A DNA stretch of 64,000 nucleotides. Origin: Bradyrhizobium sp. 186. Its GTDB lineage: Bacteria; Pseudomonadota; Alphaproteobacteria; Rhizobiales; Xanthobacteraceae. The DNA lies in the NCBI RefSeq assembly GCF_023101685.1, contig NZ_CP082164.1, positions 10,013,001-10,077,000 of the forward strand. Reading direction: 5' to 3'. The notes under the pieces were generated by a model, which saw only the letters and a list, made by a program, of their open reading frames with translations, was not told the DNA's origin and made no database searches. The translations under genes and the position numbers were made by a program. Shown here piece by piece: positions 7,694 to 16,276 of this stretch (positions are counted from its first letter, which is position 1; the number at the start of each line of letters is the position of its first letter).

Positions 7694-10657
7694 CTACACT
7701 GACCTGCCATCTGTCACGATTTTTGCAAACGCTGCTTCTATCCTCTGCACCTCGGCGGGTGAAAGTTCGTACATCGTATAAACTAGCTGGTCGATATCGT
7801 TATCCAAACCTCCTGCCTTATTGCTAAAAAATTCAGCTTGCGACGGGGTAGTCGCTGCCTGCGCAGAAGCCATTGTTGTCCTGAGAGCTCGGACCTTCTT
7901 CGCTATCTCGTTCGCGAGCGATTCTTGTTCCTGTGTTGCGGGACCAACGAATGGAAATTGCTTGCACTCTTTTATGAGAATTTTTTGGAAGCGCATCTTA
8001 AATTCGTCAAGGAACGTCTTGCGGTGATAGAAGCTCATAAGCTTGCTATTGAGCACTCCGGCAAGGTAGTCCAAATTCGCTCCATCTTTCGGCAGCAGCG
8101 CAAACGCATTTTGAGTGTTGTAAAACTCGTCCTCGCAAACGGCGGCCCAGATTCGAAGATCAGTCCAGTCGATTATTTGTTTCACGAGTATTCTTCGCTG
8201 AGTAAAAAAGCGCTGCTCTCGGGGCGCTCCAAGCCATGGACCATAGGAGATATACTGAATACCGTTCCATTTCACAGAATAGCGCCGGACATCGTTGCCG
8301 CTGAGCAAGGGCTTAAAGGTCTCGTCTTTTGCGACGGTTGCGTGAAACGCTTGGCTTTTGATCTGTTCCTTGGTGTGCCCTCGGTATTTATCATAGGGCG
8401 TCAGGCCCAGGCTAATTTGGACAAAGGTCTCTAACGGTACCCCACGTTGCCTTACTTTCTTGAGTAGAGAATCGTCTTCGTCCGTTGTGTTGATCGCCCA
8501 CATTTTCGACCCGGCCAGGCGAGACTTGTCGAGAGTGCCGTTGACGGCGGCTTGGTCAGGAACGATTTCCTTTATTCGCTCATACCCCTTGTAAGCAACC
8601 ATTCTCACGGGGCTCATCGCTGACGACGGCATGCTCGCCGTGAGAATCACGGTGTCGACCTTGACCTTACCAGCGCTTGAGCCAAACGATTCGTTGGGCA
8701 GCCTTGTGAGCCCTAGAACATTTGTGCGCCTCAGAAGCGCTCCCCTCAGGTCCGAATAGGAGCTCTGCACCAACAAAGCGGTTGGGACGATCATTGAGAA
8801 ATACGCATCAGAGGACTTGAGAAGTTCGACGGACTTCTCAATAAATGTTGCAAACAGGTTTATCCGGTTGTTTGCGCAGTCATACCTGTCAAAGATGTAG
8901 TTAGCGACTTCGTCAGGCATTCCTTTTATATCGACGTAAGGCGGGTTGCCGATAACGCAATCGAAGCCGCCTTCATGCACCATGATTTGCGAGAAACCGG
9001 TCTTCCAGTCGAATGCATTAATCCGATACTTAGTTTCTTCCGGAAGGAACGAGGCTTGCTCGACTTCATAGAAGTCACTGCCGACGATGGAATTTCCGCA
9101 CCTGATATTGTGAGCGAGATCAGGCAGAATGCGCTCCTGATCGCGGATCCAGTCCCTCTGCGCTATCTGCTCTGTTTCACCTTCTGTAACTTTCAAGAGC
9201 AACGATAGCTTGGTTACCTCGACAGCTTGCCGGTCAACATCTGCGCCGTAGATGTTGTTTAGAAGAATACTCTTCCGTTCCGTCGTCGTCAGACGCCATT
9301 CACCGTTTCTCGTCTTGAACAGCTTAGGTTGCGCCCCTCTTGAATAATATTCGGGGTTCTTTCGATATTGGGTCAAATACCAATCGAGCATTAGTTGATA
9401 GGCTTCGATGAGAAATGTACCGGATCCGCACGCAGGGTCCAGTATGCGTAGGGACGATGCCTTCTTTAGCGTGATGGGAGCGGGCCGATCGTCTGGCCCG
9501 TTTAGCAATCGGTGGACCGTCTGCCTTACCATATAGGACACAATGTATGCGGGAGTGTAATAGACGCCACCCGCTTTGCGGACTTCGGGTTTTTCTTCGA
9601 CAACAGCTCGATGAGACTTCGTTAGCCGAATGGCCTTGCCTAAAAACTCTTCGTATACCTGTCCGAGAATATCTGCTGGAAGCACCGAAAATTCGTATGG
9701 ACTCTCAGGATAGTAGAGTCCCCCAAGAATTTGACGGAGGATCTTGTCGTCGAACTGAAGTCTCGGCGTTAGTGTATCTGGGACTCCCCAGCGGTTTCTT
9801 TCAACCGCAAAGTGGAATAGACCGGAATTGTATCGAGCTTCGGCTTTTCGATACAAATCGAGTAAGCCTCCATAGGTATCAGGTCGTTCTCTGAGATCTC
9901 GGAGACGACCGTAATCTTCGATCCCACGATCTTCGCAGATCCTCAGGAACACTATGCGATCGATCGTCATCTGGACCGCATAGTTCAAATCTGTCTCGTT
10001 GATCGATGGATTCCTCAGCGCAAAGTTTTTTGCGAGAAGCAATCGCCACTCCTCAATTTCGGAGAGGAATGCGGAATCCACTTCAAGGGTGCCTCGTTTG
10101 GCCTTGGCCGTAGTGGCATACCGATCGAACGAGCCTCTTAGGATTGCCTCCTTAGAAAATACCTCGTCAATCTCACTCCAACGATTGAGATAGTCCTGAG
10201 TATTTAAGTACAACACTCGCGCGACCGAGGCATCATCGTCCTTATTCGGACGCAACCTAGTATCGTAGACTGCGAATTCCTCGAAGTCAGTCAGGACTGA
10301 AAGAGGGAGCTTAGCGGACCATCCGTATCTGCGGAGCTGAAAGGCAGCTTCTTGATCAGTCTTCACTTTGACGGCGGGCTTCTTGGCTTCCACAAAAAAC
10401 TTGCGAACGCCTCCTATGCGAAAGCAATAGTCGGGAGCCTTTGTGTTTCCGCCGATCTTGATCGCATCTTCATGGATAACGTCCTTGTAGGCCTCCGCAT
10501 GACCACTAGTGTTATCTACGTCCCAACCAAGTAGCCTGAAAAGCGGATCAACAAATTCTCTTCGTACCTGAGTTTCATTGTAATGACTCGATAGATAGCT
10601 ATCGCGATTGCGTTCAAAGCGACCGATTAGCTCGGTCAGTTGGCGAGCCGTATCCAA
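7694..10657 (-). CDS. Type IIG-like fused restriction endonuclease-methyltransferase
   Basis: This protein of about 987 residues combines all parts of a single-chain restriction-modification enzyme. The N-terminus has a PD-(D/E)XK nuclease core (APDYCF, then FFVEAKKP, about residues 75-95). A helical connector follows. The N6-adenine methyltransferase has motif I DPACGSGTFLIEAY near residue 410, DVDRQAVEVTKLSLLL, and catalytic NPPYVDIKG near residue 572. A TaqI-like C-terminal region of about 350 residues probably reads the target. No start ATG exists near the N-terminus. TTG at 10657 has 'aagggg' six bases upstream and is preferred over a TTG at 10672. It probably shares a leftward operon with the GHKL ATPase upstream. 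All motifs are intact. Confidence 0.9.
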   Translation of the reverse strand: MDTARQLTELIGRFERNRDSYLSSHYNETQVRREFVDPLFRLLGWDVDNTSGHAEAYKDVIHEDAIKIGGNTKAPDYCFRIGGVRKFFVEAKKPAVKVKTDQEAAFQLRRYGWSAKLPLSVLTDFEEFAVYDTRLRPNKDDDASVARVLYLNTQDYLNRWSEIDEVFSKEAILRGSFDRYATTAKAKRGTLEVDSAFLSEIEEWRLLLAKNFALRNPSINETDLNYAVQMTIDRIVFLRICEDRGIEDYGRLRDLRERPDTYGGLLDLYRKAEARYNSGLFHFAVERNRWGVPDTLTPRLQFDDKILRQILGGLYYPESPYEFSVLPADILGQVYEEFLGKAIRLTKSHRAVVEEKPEVRKAGGVYYTPAYIVSYMVRQTVHRLLNGPDDRPAPITLKKASSLRILDPACGSGTFLIEAYQLMLDWYLTQYRKNPEYYSRGAQPKLFKTRNGEWRLTTTERKSILLNNIYGADVDRQAVEVTKLSLLLKVTEGETEQIAQRDWIRDQERILPDLAHNIRCGNSIVGSDFYEVEQASFLPEETKYRINAFDWKTGFSQIMVHEGGFDCVIGNPPYVDIKGMPDEVANYIFDRYDCANNRINLFATFIEKSVELLKSSDAYFSMIVPTALLVQSSYSDLRGALLRRTNVLGLTRLPNESFGSSAGKVKVDTVILTASMPSSAMSPVRMVAYKGYERIKEIVPDQAAVNGTLDKSRLAGSKMWAINTTDEDDSLLKKVRQRGVPLETFVQISLGLTPYDKYRGHTKEQIKSQAFHATVAKDETFKPLLSGNDVRRYSVKWNGIQYISYGPWLGAPREQRFFTQRRILVKQIIDWTDLRIWAAVCEDEFYNTQNAFALLPKDGANLDYLAGVLNSKLMSFYHRKTFLDEFKMRFQKILIKECKQFPFVGPATQEQESLANEIAKKVRALRTTMASAQAATTPSQAEFFSNKAGGLDNDIDQLVYTMYELSPAEVQRIEAAFAKIVTDGRSV

Positions 10658-10752
10658 GATGCACCCCTTCAAGTCCGCTGCCTAAAGCATTACCTCATGA
10701 TTTCGTTCGACCTTTACGCCCTGTGACGGGTCGGAGGCAACGGTCCCGCGCT

Positions 10753-10929
10753 TCACTTTAAGTCGGCCGTCCTTGTGCTAGATCGCTTCACAGCCCTCGG
10801 TGCGTAGACTTCAGGCGAGGCCGCCGGGGAGTCGAGGTGTTCTTCGTTTACCCGCCTATGCGACCCTTCGTCTATTTTTTCGCTCTGGATTTGCGAGAGG
10901 GTCCTTTCTATTACGGTTTTCTTTGACAA
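10753..10929 (-). CDS. Possible small ORF between the GHKL ATPase and the restriction-methylase
   Basis: A 58-codon leftward frame (TTG start) fills most of the 320-bp gap between two defence genes on the same strand. It would read MSKKTVIERTLSQIQSEKID and end AVKRSSTRTADLK. The composition is soluble, with one predicted helix. No ATG start or clear ribosome site is visible. A second, 34-codon frame from an ATG near 10,958 overlaps it in another phase. Only its position inside a putative operon supports it. Confidence 0.25.
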   Translation of the reverse strand: MSKKTVIERTLSQIQSEKIDEGSHRRVNEEHLDSPAASPEVYAPRAVKRSSTRTADLK

Positions 10930-10980
10930 TTCGATGGGCGATTCTCCGATCGTTTTTCATGTCGGCCTACCGAAACGGAA

Positions 10981-13029
10981 CTAGTTACTTGACTGCGCGA
11001 GTACGTTCAGTTTTTCGAAGAAAATGCGGTTGCGCTTGCGTGCGTCCTGCAACAGCTTGTCGTAGCTGCTGACCTCGTAGTAGATCCCGAACGTCTTCTG
11101 GAACCCGTAGTAACCCTGGCCGTCTGGCGTGGGATACGCATCGTTCGTCTCAAGGATGTCCTTGAGGCTCGGGGTGATGTCGGCGATGATGTAGCAATAT
11201 GCGGGAATCTTATCGTTTGCGGCTGGAATCGGCCGCCCTCTTTGATTTTTGAACTTCCCGCTTCGAATAACTTTTACAAGATCGAAGCACTGATTGACCG
11301 GGTTATCGGCCAGTGTGTAGTCGTTTCGCATCGGGCGCTTGAACTCGACGAGGGTAAGCGAAGTGACCGGCGAGTCTGTGCCTGCTCTTTCCCCTTCTCC
11401 GTAGATCATTTTCTGATCAAATATAAATAGGTCGGGTCGCTTTAGCGATTCTATTTCGACACGGTCCAACGTGGAGAGAGTAGGATCGGACGAAATGAAG
11501 GAATGGTAGGTCAGGCGCTCGTCGATCATCCATAAGTTCTGTTCGGGATACGGCAACTCGTCCGACGTATGCTTCATCGGATAGATCAGTTGATGGACAA
11601 CGCTTTCGAGCGGAAATTTGTCGGCTGCTTCGGCACGGCCGATAGCACGTTCCAGAAAGTCGAGAATGATTCGGCGATGTGCAACGTACTGGGCGAGGGC
11701 CGAAGCTCCAATTTCGTTGTAGTCCTCCATGAACTCAGCGAACCGCTTCTTGTACTCCTCGTAGTCACCAACCTTTTCAGCTTCCTTGATGATGCGACCG
11801 CTCTCCTGCCGCATTCGCGTTTCGCGCTGATACAGTTCGTGGTGAAGGGCGGCTTCGATCTCTGGCTTTGTTGCTTCGGGCGGAATTTTTGCGATGAATT
11901 CGCCGCTGTATTTCATGAGGATCTTATATTGGGGCGCCTCCGACTGAACGTATGCCTGTACCCGCTCCTCCTTTAGATCATTGATGGTCTTCATTGGTTC
12001 TGCCAATTCTTGCTGAATCAGGCGAACACATTCATTTCGGATATCAGCACGTTTGATCTCGTCACTTCCGAATAGCGGTACCTCGTCCTCTGCATCTTCA
12101 GACGCGAAGTCAAAGTCCGTGCGAGCGGCGTTCACCCGCTGCGTCAGGTACGAACCTTGGACAATTCCAAGATAAACAAAGGACGTGCCATCGGGTTGAT
12201 GAATACGACCGCTAAGGTTGGGGATAAAATCTTCCAGCTTGTCGCTTACAACTCCGCGCTGGTTGGCCGCATAGATGAGTTTGTTCTTCGACACCTTGGG
12301 TGTCGAAAGACGGAATCCGGTCAGGGTAAAATCCGACAGCCCAATTTTGAAAGGAGCTGTGGTTGCGAGGCTTCTGAAGTTCTTTTCAAATACGTCGTTC
12401 GCTGAGGTGATAAGGCCGTGATCTTCAATCGTGACGTTGGGGCAGTTCGGTTCAAGAAATATGAGCAGAAAGTGTTCCACGATTCGTTGAACGATTTGGT
12501 CAGTAGTTTTCGGGCAAGCGCTTTTATACGGCTCCCTGAATCCGACCAACTTGATCGTTGTGCCGGTCGCGGTGTCGCGGGAGACCGGCAGCGGGCTTGC
12601 GTTGTCCGGTTCGTAATTCTCGTCGAATACGAAACTTCTCCGCAAATGATCGTCCTTTACATCGGCCTCGGTGAACGTGCTTTCGATTTCTACCCGTTCG
12701 AATGCCTTGAGCCAGGTGAAGCGCCCCAATCCCTTTCCGCCCAAACTGAGCTTATGTTCGGAATACGACTCGTTGAACGAGTCGATATTCAGGTCGTTTA
12801 GGCCGATGCCATTGTCGGTGATGGTAAACGAACGGACCGATGCCACCTCGTCGGGCAACAGGGAGGCTTCGCGCTCGATCTGGATGCGAATGCGACCCTC
12901 GCCTTGCTTACGCTTGGCATCACGTATTGCTTGGAAGGAGTTCATGACCGCTTCGAATAGCGGCAAGAGCGGCTTCCACTTCGGAAGCTGCGTCTGTCGA
13001 ACCAGGTTGCGTATGTTCGTGCGAAGCAT
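10981..13029 (-). CDS. GHKL (MutL/MORC-like) ATPase fused to a PD-(D/E)XK nuclease domain
   Basis: The 682-residue protein begins with a GHKL ATPase domain: N-box EAVMNSFQAI (E26, N30), G1 box TDNGIGL (71-77) and G2 box GGKGLGR (97-103). A transducer-like region and a long charged coiled-coil (about 340-450) follow. The C-terminus is restriction-endonuclease-like: RPDLFIF at 531-537 and VEFKRP at 561-566, with Q580 placed as in PD-(D/E)XK enzymes. MutL/MORC-type GHKL ATPases linked to restriction-modification operons are documented, and here the next gene is a type IIG-like enzyme. I infer an ATP-gated DNA clamp that cuts or signals. All motifs are complete; start ATG 13029. Confidence 0.85.
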   Translation of the reverse strand: MLRTNIRNLVRQTQLPKWKPLLPLFEAVMNSFQAIRDAKRKQGEGRIRIQIEREASLLPDEVASVRSFTITDNGIGLNDLNIDSFNESYSEHKLSLGGKGLGRFTWLKAFERVEIESTFTEADVKDDHLRRSFVFDENYEPDNASPLPVSRDTATGTTIKLVGFREPYKSACPKTTDQIVQRIVEHFLLIFLEPNCPNVTIEDHGLITSANDVFEKNFRSLATTAPFKIGLSDFTLTGFRLSTPKVSKNKLIYAANQRGVVSDKLEDFIPNLSGRIHQPDGTSFVYLGIVQGSYLTQRVNAARTDFDFASEDAEDEVPLFGSDEIKRADIRNECVRLIQQELAEPMKTINDLKEERVQAYVQSEAPQYKILMKYSGEFIAKIPPEATKPEIEAALHHELYQRETRMRQESGRIIKEAEKVGDYEEYKKRFAEFMEDYNEIGASALAQYVAHRRIILDFLERAIGRAEAADKFPLESVVHQLIYPMKHTSDELPYPEQNLWMIDERLTYHSFISSDPTLSTLDRVEIESLKRPDLFIFDQKMIYGEGERAGTDSPVTSLTLVEFKRPMRNDYTLADNPVNQCFDLVKVIRSGKFKNQRGRPIPAANDKIPAYCYIIADITPSLKDILETNDAYPTPDGQGYYGFQKTFGIYYEVSSYDKLLQDARKRNRIFFEKLNVLAQSSN

Positions 13030-13336
13030 TGAAGGCAGCCCGATTCTCTGATTTGCAAAGATAGATTATCGGAACAGTGACGGGAATAGCCAAAGAGCTC
13101 GGTAGGGCAAATCGCCGGCATTTAGAGGGTGTCTAGGCGGGATCGTGTTAGCGCCCGTGTCTAAACCGATGATGCGGTAATGAAGCTGAACCCGGTCGGA
13201 TAGAAGCCGTTCGCCTTGCGACTCGGCTTCAGGACCTGCGGTCCTGCACTGCTGGTCTTTCGGTTACCGATTCCAGCGCTCTCCCATCCGAGCCACGCCG
13301 CCTTATGCGCAAGGCCTGCAGGTATGAAGCCTCTGC
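13030..13336. other. Gene-free stretch upstream of the GHKL gene
   Basis: About 300 bp between the GHKL start and the IS1595-type remnant. It should hold the promoter of the GHKL operon, but I could not pick a reliable -35/-10 pair. Nothing else recognised. Confidence 0.4.
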
Positions 13337-13463
13337 TCACTTTTTCTCGGGGAATTCCCTTGTGAAGCTCGTCGAGCCGAGGTTCGAATTACCCGGCCCA
13401 ACGAACCATGCCGACTTCTGAGTGATACCAAGGTCCCGCGCCAACGTCGTTGATGCGATCCCC
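13337..13463 (-). pseudogene. IS1595 (ISXO2-like) transposase fragment, HTH part
   Basis: Read leftwards, this fragment gives KGIASTTLARDLGITQKSAW followed by FVG. This is the helix-turn-helix just after the zinc ribbon of ISXO2-like transposases ('..KGI.S..LA.dlgvtqKtAWf'). The frame has no start and drifts into unrelated residues before a stop near 13,337. The left end of the IS5 element abuts it. The C-terminal part of a similar transposase lies beyond the IS5 on the opposite strand, so the source element has been broken and rearranged. Confidence 0.55.
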
Positions 13464-13467
13464 TTAG

Positions 13468-14399
13468 TGTCTGTCCGGGAACATCTTGAATCATCGGAAT
13501 CATTTGTGATTCAAGGGTGGCGGTCCGATTCGAAGGGGCGCCCATGTGGACGAAGGAGAACCGCGGTCGTTACGACCGAAGCCGGCTACGCTATCCAAGC
13601 GATTTGACTGATGAGGAATGGGCGTTGGTGGAGCCGCTGATTGCGCCAGCCAAGCGAGGCGGCAACAAGCGCACGGTCGATGTGCGCGAGGTGATCAATG
13701 GCCTGATGTATGTGCTGAGCACCGGTTGCCAATGGCGAGCGATCCCGAAGGACCTGCCGCCACGCAGCACGGTGCACGACTATTTTGACTTGTGGGCTTG
13801 GAACGGCACGCTCGATCGCATCCATCACGCGCTCTATGTACAATGTCGAGAATTGGCTAACCGAGAACCCAGCCCGAGCGCCGCCATCATCGACAGTCAA
13901 AGCGTCAAGAGCGCGGAAAAAGGGGGGCGTGGATCGACCCGCATGGCTACGATGCGGGCAAGAAGATCAAGGGCAAGAAGCGCCACATCCTAGTCGATAC
14001 TCAAGGCTTGCTGCTCCACGCCCTCGTGCATTCGGCGGACATCCAGGATCGTGACGGTGGGGTGCTGGTGATGGCCACGCTGTTTGGCCTGCATCCATTC
14101 CTGCTGAAGCTCTATGCTGACGGCGGCTATCAGGGGCCGATCTTTCAGTCCGCCGTTCGCAAAATCCTCCGGCAAATCGACGTCGAGATCGTCAAGCGCT
14201 CCGATACAGCAAAGAGTTTTGCGATCTTGCCCAAGCGATGGATCGTCGAACGCACCATCGCCTGGCTCAACCGCTGCCGCCGTTTGGCCAAGGATTGGGA
14301 GTGCCTCAACCGAAAGGCATTGGCGTTCTTGCGCCTCGCCTCAATCCGCCTCATGCTGCGAAAGCTCTGCCAAAAAACAGCATGATCCCGGACAGACTC
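13468..14399 (+). mobile_element. IS5-family insertion sequence (IS427-like, orfA/orfB)
   Basis: The ends share an inverted repeat: 'gtctgtccggg' begins at 13,469 and its complement 'cccggacagac' ends at about 14,397. Both outer flanks carry TTAG (13,464-13,467 and 14,400-14,403), consistent with the short target duplication of this family, allowing a one-base uncertainty at the tips. Inside is a transposase in two overlapping phases. The element sits between two pieces of an IS1595-type transposase. Confidence 0.85.
13544..14385 (+). CDS. IS5 family transposase, two phases joined by a probable -1 frameshift
   Basis: The first phase (ATG 13544 to stop 13993) encodes the N-terminal part: SRLRYPSDLTDEEWALVEPL, then STGCQWRAIPKDLPPRSTVH and the first catalytic region IIDSQSVKSAEKGG. 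The second phase, ending at 14385, continues with HGYDAGKKIKGKKRHILVDT, the second aspartate region LYADGGYQG and the C-terminal WIVERTIAWLNRCRRLAKDW. The switch falls on a run of five A and six G (13917-13927), where A_AAA_GGG is a classical -1 slippery site. IS427-group IS5 elements commonly make OrfAB this way, so the gene is probably functional. A plain frameshift mutation remains possible. The ATG follows 'gaaggggcgccc'. Confidence 0.85.
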
Positions 14400-14686
14400 T
14401 TAGGGTGGTTGGTAATCAGCCAGATCGCGCCGAACCAAATGCGCAATGGGAGCTTGGTATCCTCAAAGATGGTGCCGACCGTCACGGAGAAGGTGAGAGC
14501 GTGTGGGCGCTTCTCAAGCGCCAGATCATTGGCACCCATCACTGGGTGTCCGAAAAGCACCTGCAAAAGTATGTGCAGGAAATGACTTGGAGGCTCAATC
14601 GTCGTAGCATGACGCCAGCCGACCGCATGAACGATCTGTTCGAATGCGTTGCCGGCGCTCTGCCGTACAAGGTGCTGATCTCGTGA
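14400..14686 (+). pseudogene. IS1595 (ISXO2-like) transposase, C-terminal fragment
   Basis: The frame running out of the IS5 right end encodes GEGESVWALLKRQIIGTHHW, then HLQKYVQEMTWRLNRR and a tail ending KVLIS. This is the C-terminal part of the ISXO2-like DDE domain ('..sfwalLKRg..GthH..s..HL..Y..E...R.NrR'). The upstream catalytic residues are missing, so it cannot be active alone. It overlaps the next small gene (stop TGA 14684-14686, GTG 14683). Confidence 0.75.
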
Positions 14687-14805
14687 CGAAGAAGATCAAG
14701 GCGACACCACCGGAGCCTCCGTTCGGTCTCGACATGCCGTTTGATGAAGCGTTGAAGCGTTTCATCGCTACGGACCCGAAGGAAGTGCAGATCCATCGTG
14801 GGTAA
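14683..14805 (+). CDS. Small hypothetical protein carried with the IS1595-type remnant
   Basis: A 40-residue product starts at GTG 14683, overlapping the upstream stop (GTGA). It reads as a Pro/Lys-rich leader, then PPFGLDMPFDEALKRFIATD and PKEVQIHRG. From memory, very similar short proteins with 'P.gLdmpFdEAL.RF..tdp.ev' are widespread directly downstream of ISXO2-like transposases and other accessory genes. Function unknown. The stop overlaps the GTG start of the next gene. Confidence 0.6.
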   Translation: MTKKIKATPPEPPFGLDMPFDEALKRFIATDPKEVQIHRG

Positions 14806-15106
14806 GCACGCTAGGGAAATCATTCTTGACGCCGGCCGACCCGTTCCTCGGAAGGAACTCTTTGAAGACTTGGCCAGCCGAGGCATTCACATCCACGGCA
14901 AGGACCCGGAGATGGTCCTAAGCACTATGATGTGGCGTATGCCCCAGGATTTCATCCGATTGGCAGGGTACGGATACTGGCTGCGAGAGCTGCCGTATGC
15001 GCCCGCGAACTATGAGGGGGCCCGCGCCTTCGCGATTGAGAGCGAGGCCGAACAAGACGTACTCGCCGCCGAAATATTCGATCCGGAGAGCGTAGCTGAC
15101 GCTTAA
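14798..15106 (+). CDS. HARE-HTH-like winged-helix protein
   Basis: The 102-residue protein starts at GTG 14798 inside the end of the preceding gene, so the two are translationally coupled. Residues 3-65 (AREIILDAGRPVPRKELFED, GIHIHGKDPEMVLSTMMWRM, FIRLAGYGYWL) match the HARE-HTH pattern, 'a...il...g.P....ei...l...G....gk.p...v...l.....F....g.gyw'. This winged helix occurs in the RNA polymerase delta subunit, in ASXL proteins and at the ends of restriction enzymes and methylases, where it is thought to recognise DNA, possibly modified DNA. The acidic tail is short. A strong terminator follows. Confidence 0.65.
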   Translation: MGKHAREIILDAGRPVPRKELFEDLASRGIHIHGKDPEMVLSTMMWRMPQDFIRLAGYGYWLRELPYAPANYEGARAFAIESEAEQDVLAAEIFDPESVADA

Positions 15107-15116
15107 GCGAGAAGCA

Positions 15117-15148
15117 GAAAAGGCCCCTTTTTCAAGGGGCCTTTTCCA
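15117..15148 (+). terminator. Rho-independent terminator after the HARE-HTH gene
   Basis: A 12-bp perfect stem (aaaaggcccctt paired with aaggggcctttt, loop of about four bases) lies 10 bp after the HARE-HTH stop codon and closes the short coupled operon. Its flanking A and T runs could allow use in both directions. Confidence 0.85.
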
Positions 15149-15285
15149 CGAATTGAGTTTAGACTCAGGTTGAGGCTTTGCAGCGAATGTCCCCGAAGCG
15201 ACAACTCTCCCGGAGTGCGTAGGCGGCTGTTATGAAGACGGGCCAATCGCTTGTCAAGCTTCGTCTCCAAGGGTATTTTGGCTAA

Positions 15286-16113
15286 ATGGCTGATAGTTCA
15301 TACGAATTTTTAATACACTTTTTTGAGAATTATTTGCCGTTTACGCCAACGCCCGGGCAAGTTGATGATTTTAAAAAGGATTTATCTCTAGTTAGCCCAT
15401 ATCTTATGGAAGCGTCTCTGGTTGAGGTGAAAAACGGCGCACTGGGAAAGACCCTATCCCAGGGCAAAGACTGGCGACCGGCAATTTTCCAAGTCTACAA
15501 CCGCAAGGTGGCGGAACACGCTCAGTTATTCCCGGTGTTCCATTCATTCGAGACGGCTTTTAGATCGACTGTGGCCGTTGCTCTCGAAGAATATTACCAA
15601 ATCCCCCAATGGTGGGACATTATCTATAAGCGCCTGCGAGCGGCCGGAGACGCCCGAACGATCACTCAGATAAACGGGAAAAAGATCGCGACGGACGCCT
15701 CTCACTCGATTGGGGAGATCATTTTCGCAATCGACGGCCAACGCTTCCAACGCTGCCTTGTTTCCGGGTTCTCAAATGGCTTTCAGTTTTTGGAATGCTG
15801 TGAACTCAGTCATGTTGCACGGCTGATTGAAGATCACTGGTTTCTGTTCGCTCCCAAATTTACCCGCAAGAAAAACAAGCTTTCGCTGGTTCACTTCAAG
15901 GCCAAGTTCAAAGTCGTCCGCGAGGCCCGGAACGACGTATATCACCGTAAGTCGGTCGCCCGCATGACCGGTGTTGTGAGCCACGCCGAAGATTTGCTGG
16001 ACTACCTTGGCTTTTCGCTGAATTTCGTATGCAGCAAAGTAGCGGATTCAGTGCCTCAAGAGTTGAGGTTTGCAATCAAGATTCGAGCCGATCACCGAAT
16101 TTGGCAGGTTTAG
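15286..16113 (+). CDS. Abi-like protein with HEPN-type RX4H motif
   Basis: The 275-residue, AT-rich gene encodes a mostly helical protein. HSFETAFRSTVAVALEE (about 86-102) resembles the start of Abi_2/HEPN abortive-infection proteins, and REARNDVYHRKS contains R215-x4-H220, the catalytic signature of HEPN ribonucleases. I infer an RNase that cuts host or phage RNA on infection; no member is named with certainty. It heads a rightward set with an unknown protein and a UDG-like protein. The ATG at 15286 follows 'aagggtattttggcta', a weak site. Low GC marks it as acquired. Confidence 0.6.
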   Translation: MADSSYEFLIHFFENYLPFTPTPGQVDDFKKDLSLVSPYLMEASLVEVKNGALGKTLSQGKDWRPAIFQVYNRKVAEHAQLFPVFHSFETAFRSTVAVALEEYYQIPQWWDIIYKRLRAAGDARTITQINGKKIATDASHSIGEIIFAIDGQRFQRCLVSGFSNGFQFLECCELSHVARLIEDHWFLFAPKFTRKKNKLSLVHFKAKFKVVREARNDVYHRKSVARMTGVVSHAEDLLDYLGFSLNFVCSKVADSVPQELRFAIKIRADHRIWQV

Positions 16114-16276
16114 ACTGGGCCGCAATCTCCCAACGCCCCTGGTGTCAACTCGTATAGGTCCCATTGAAGTTGTTGCTCCGAACACATTTCGGTATGGAGT
16201 TTGCGCAGACTTATGCAACCGACGTGTCGGTATTTATCAAACCTGGCAGCATGCCCTCATTGGCAGGCCACGGCGC

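Noticed and set aside
13150..13320. Possible tRNA or att-type structure upstream of the IS5
   Set aside because: No cloverleaf with anticodon, T-loop or CCA-adjacent stem could be drawn.
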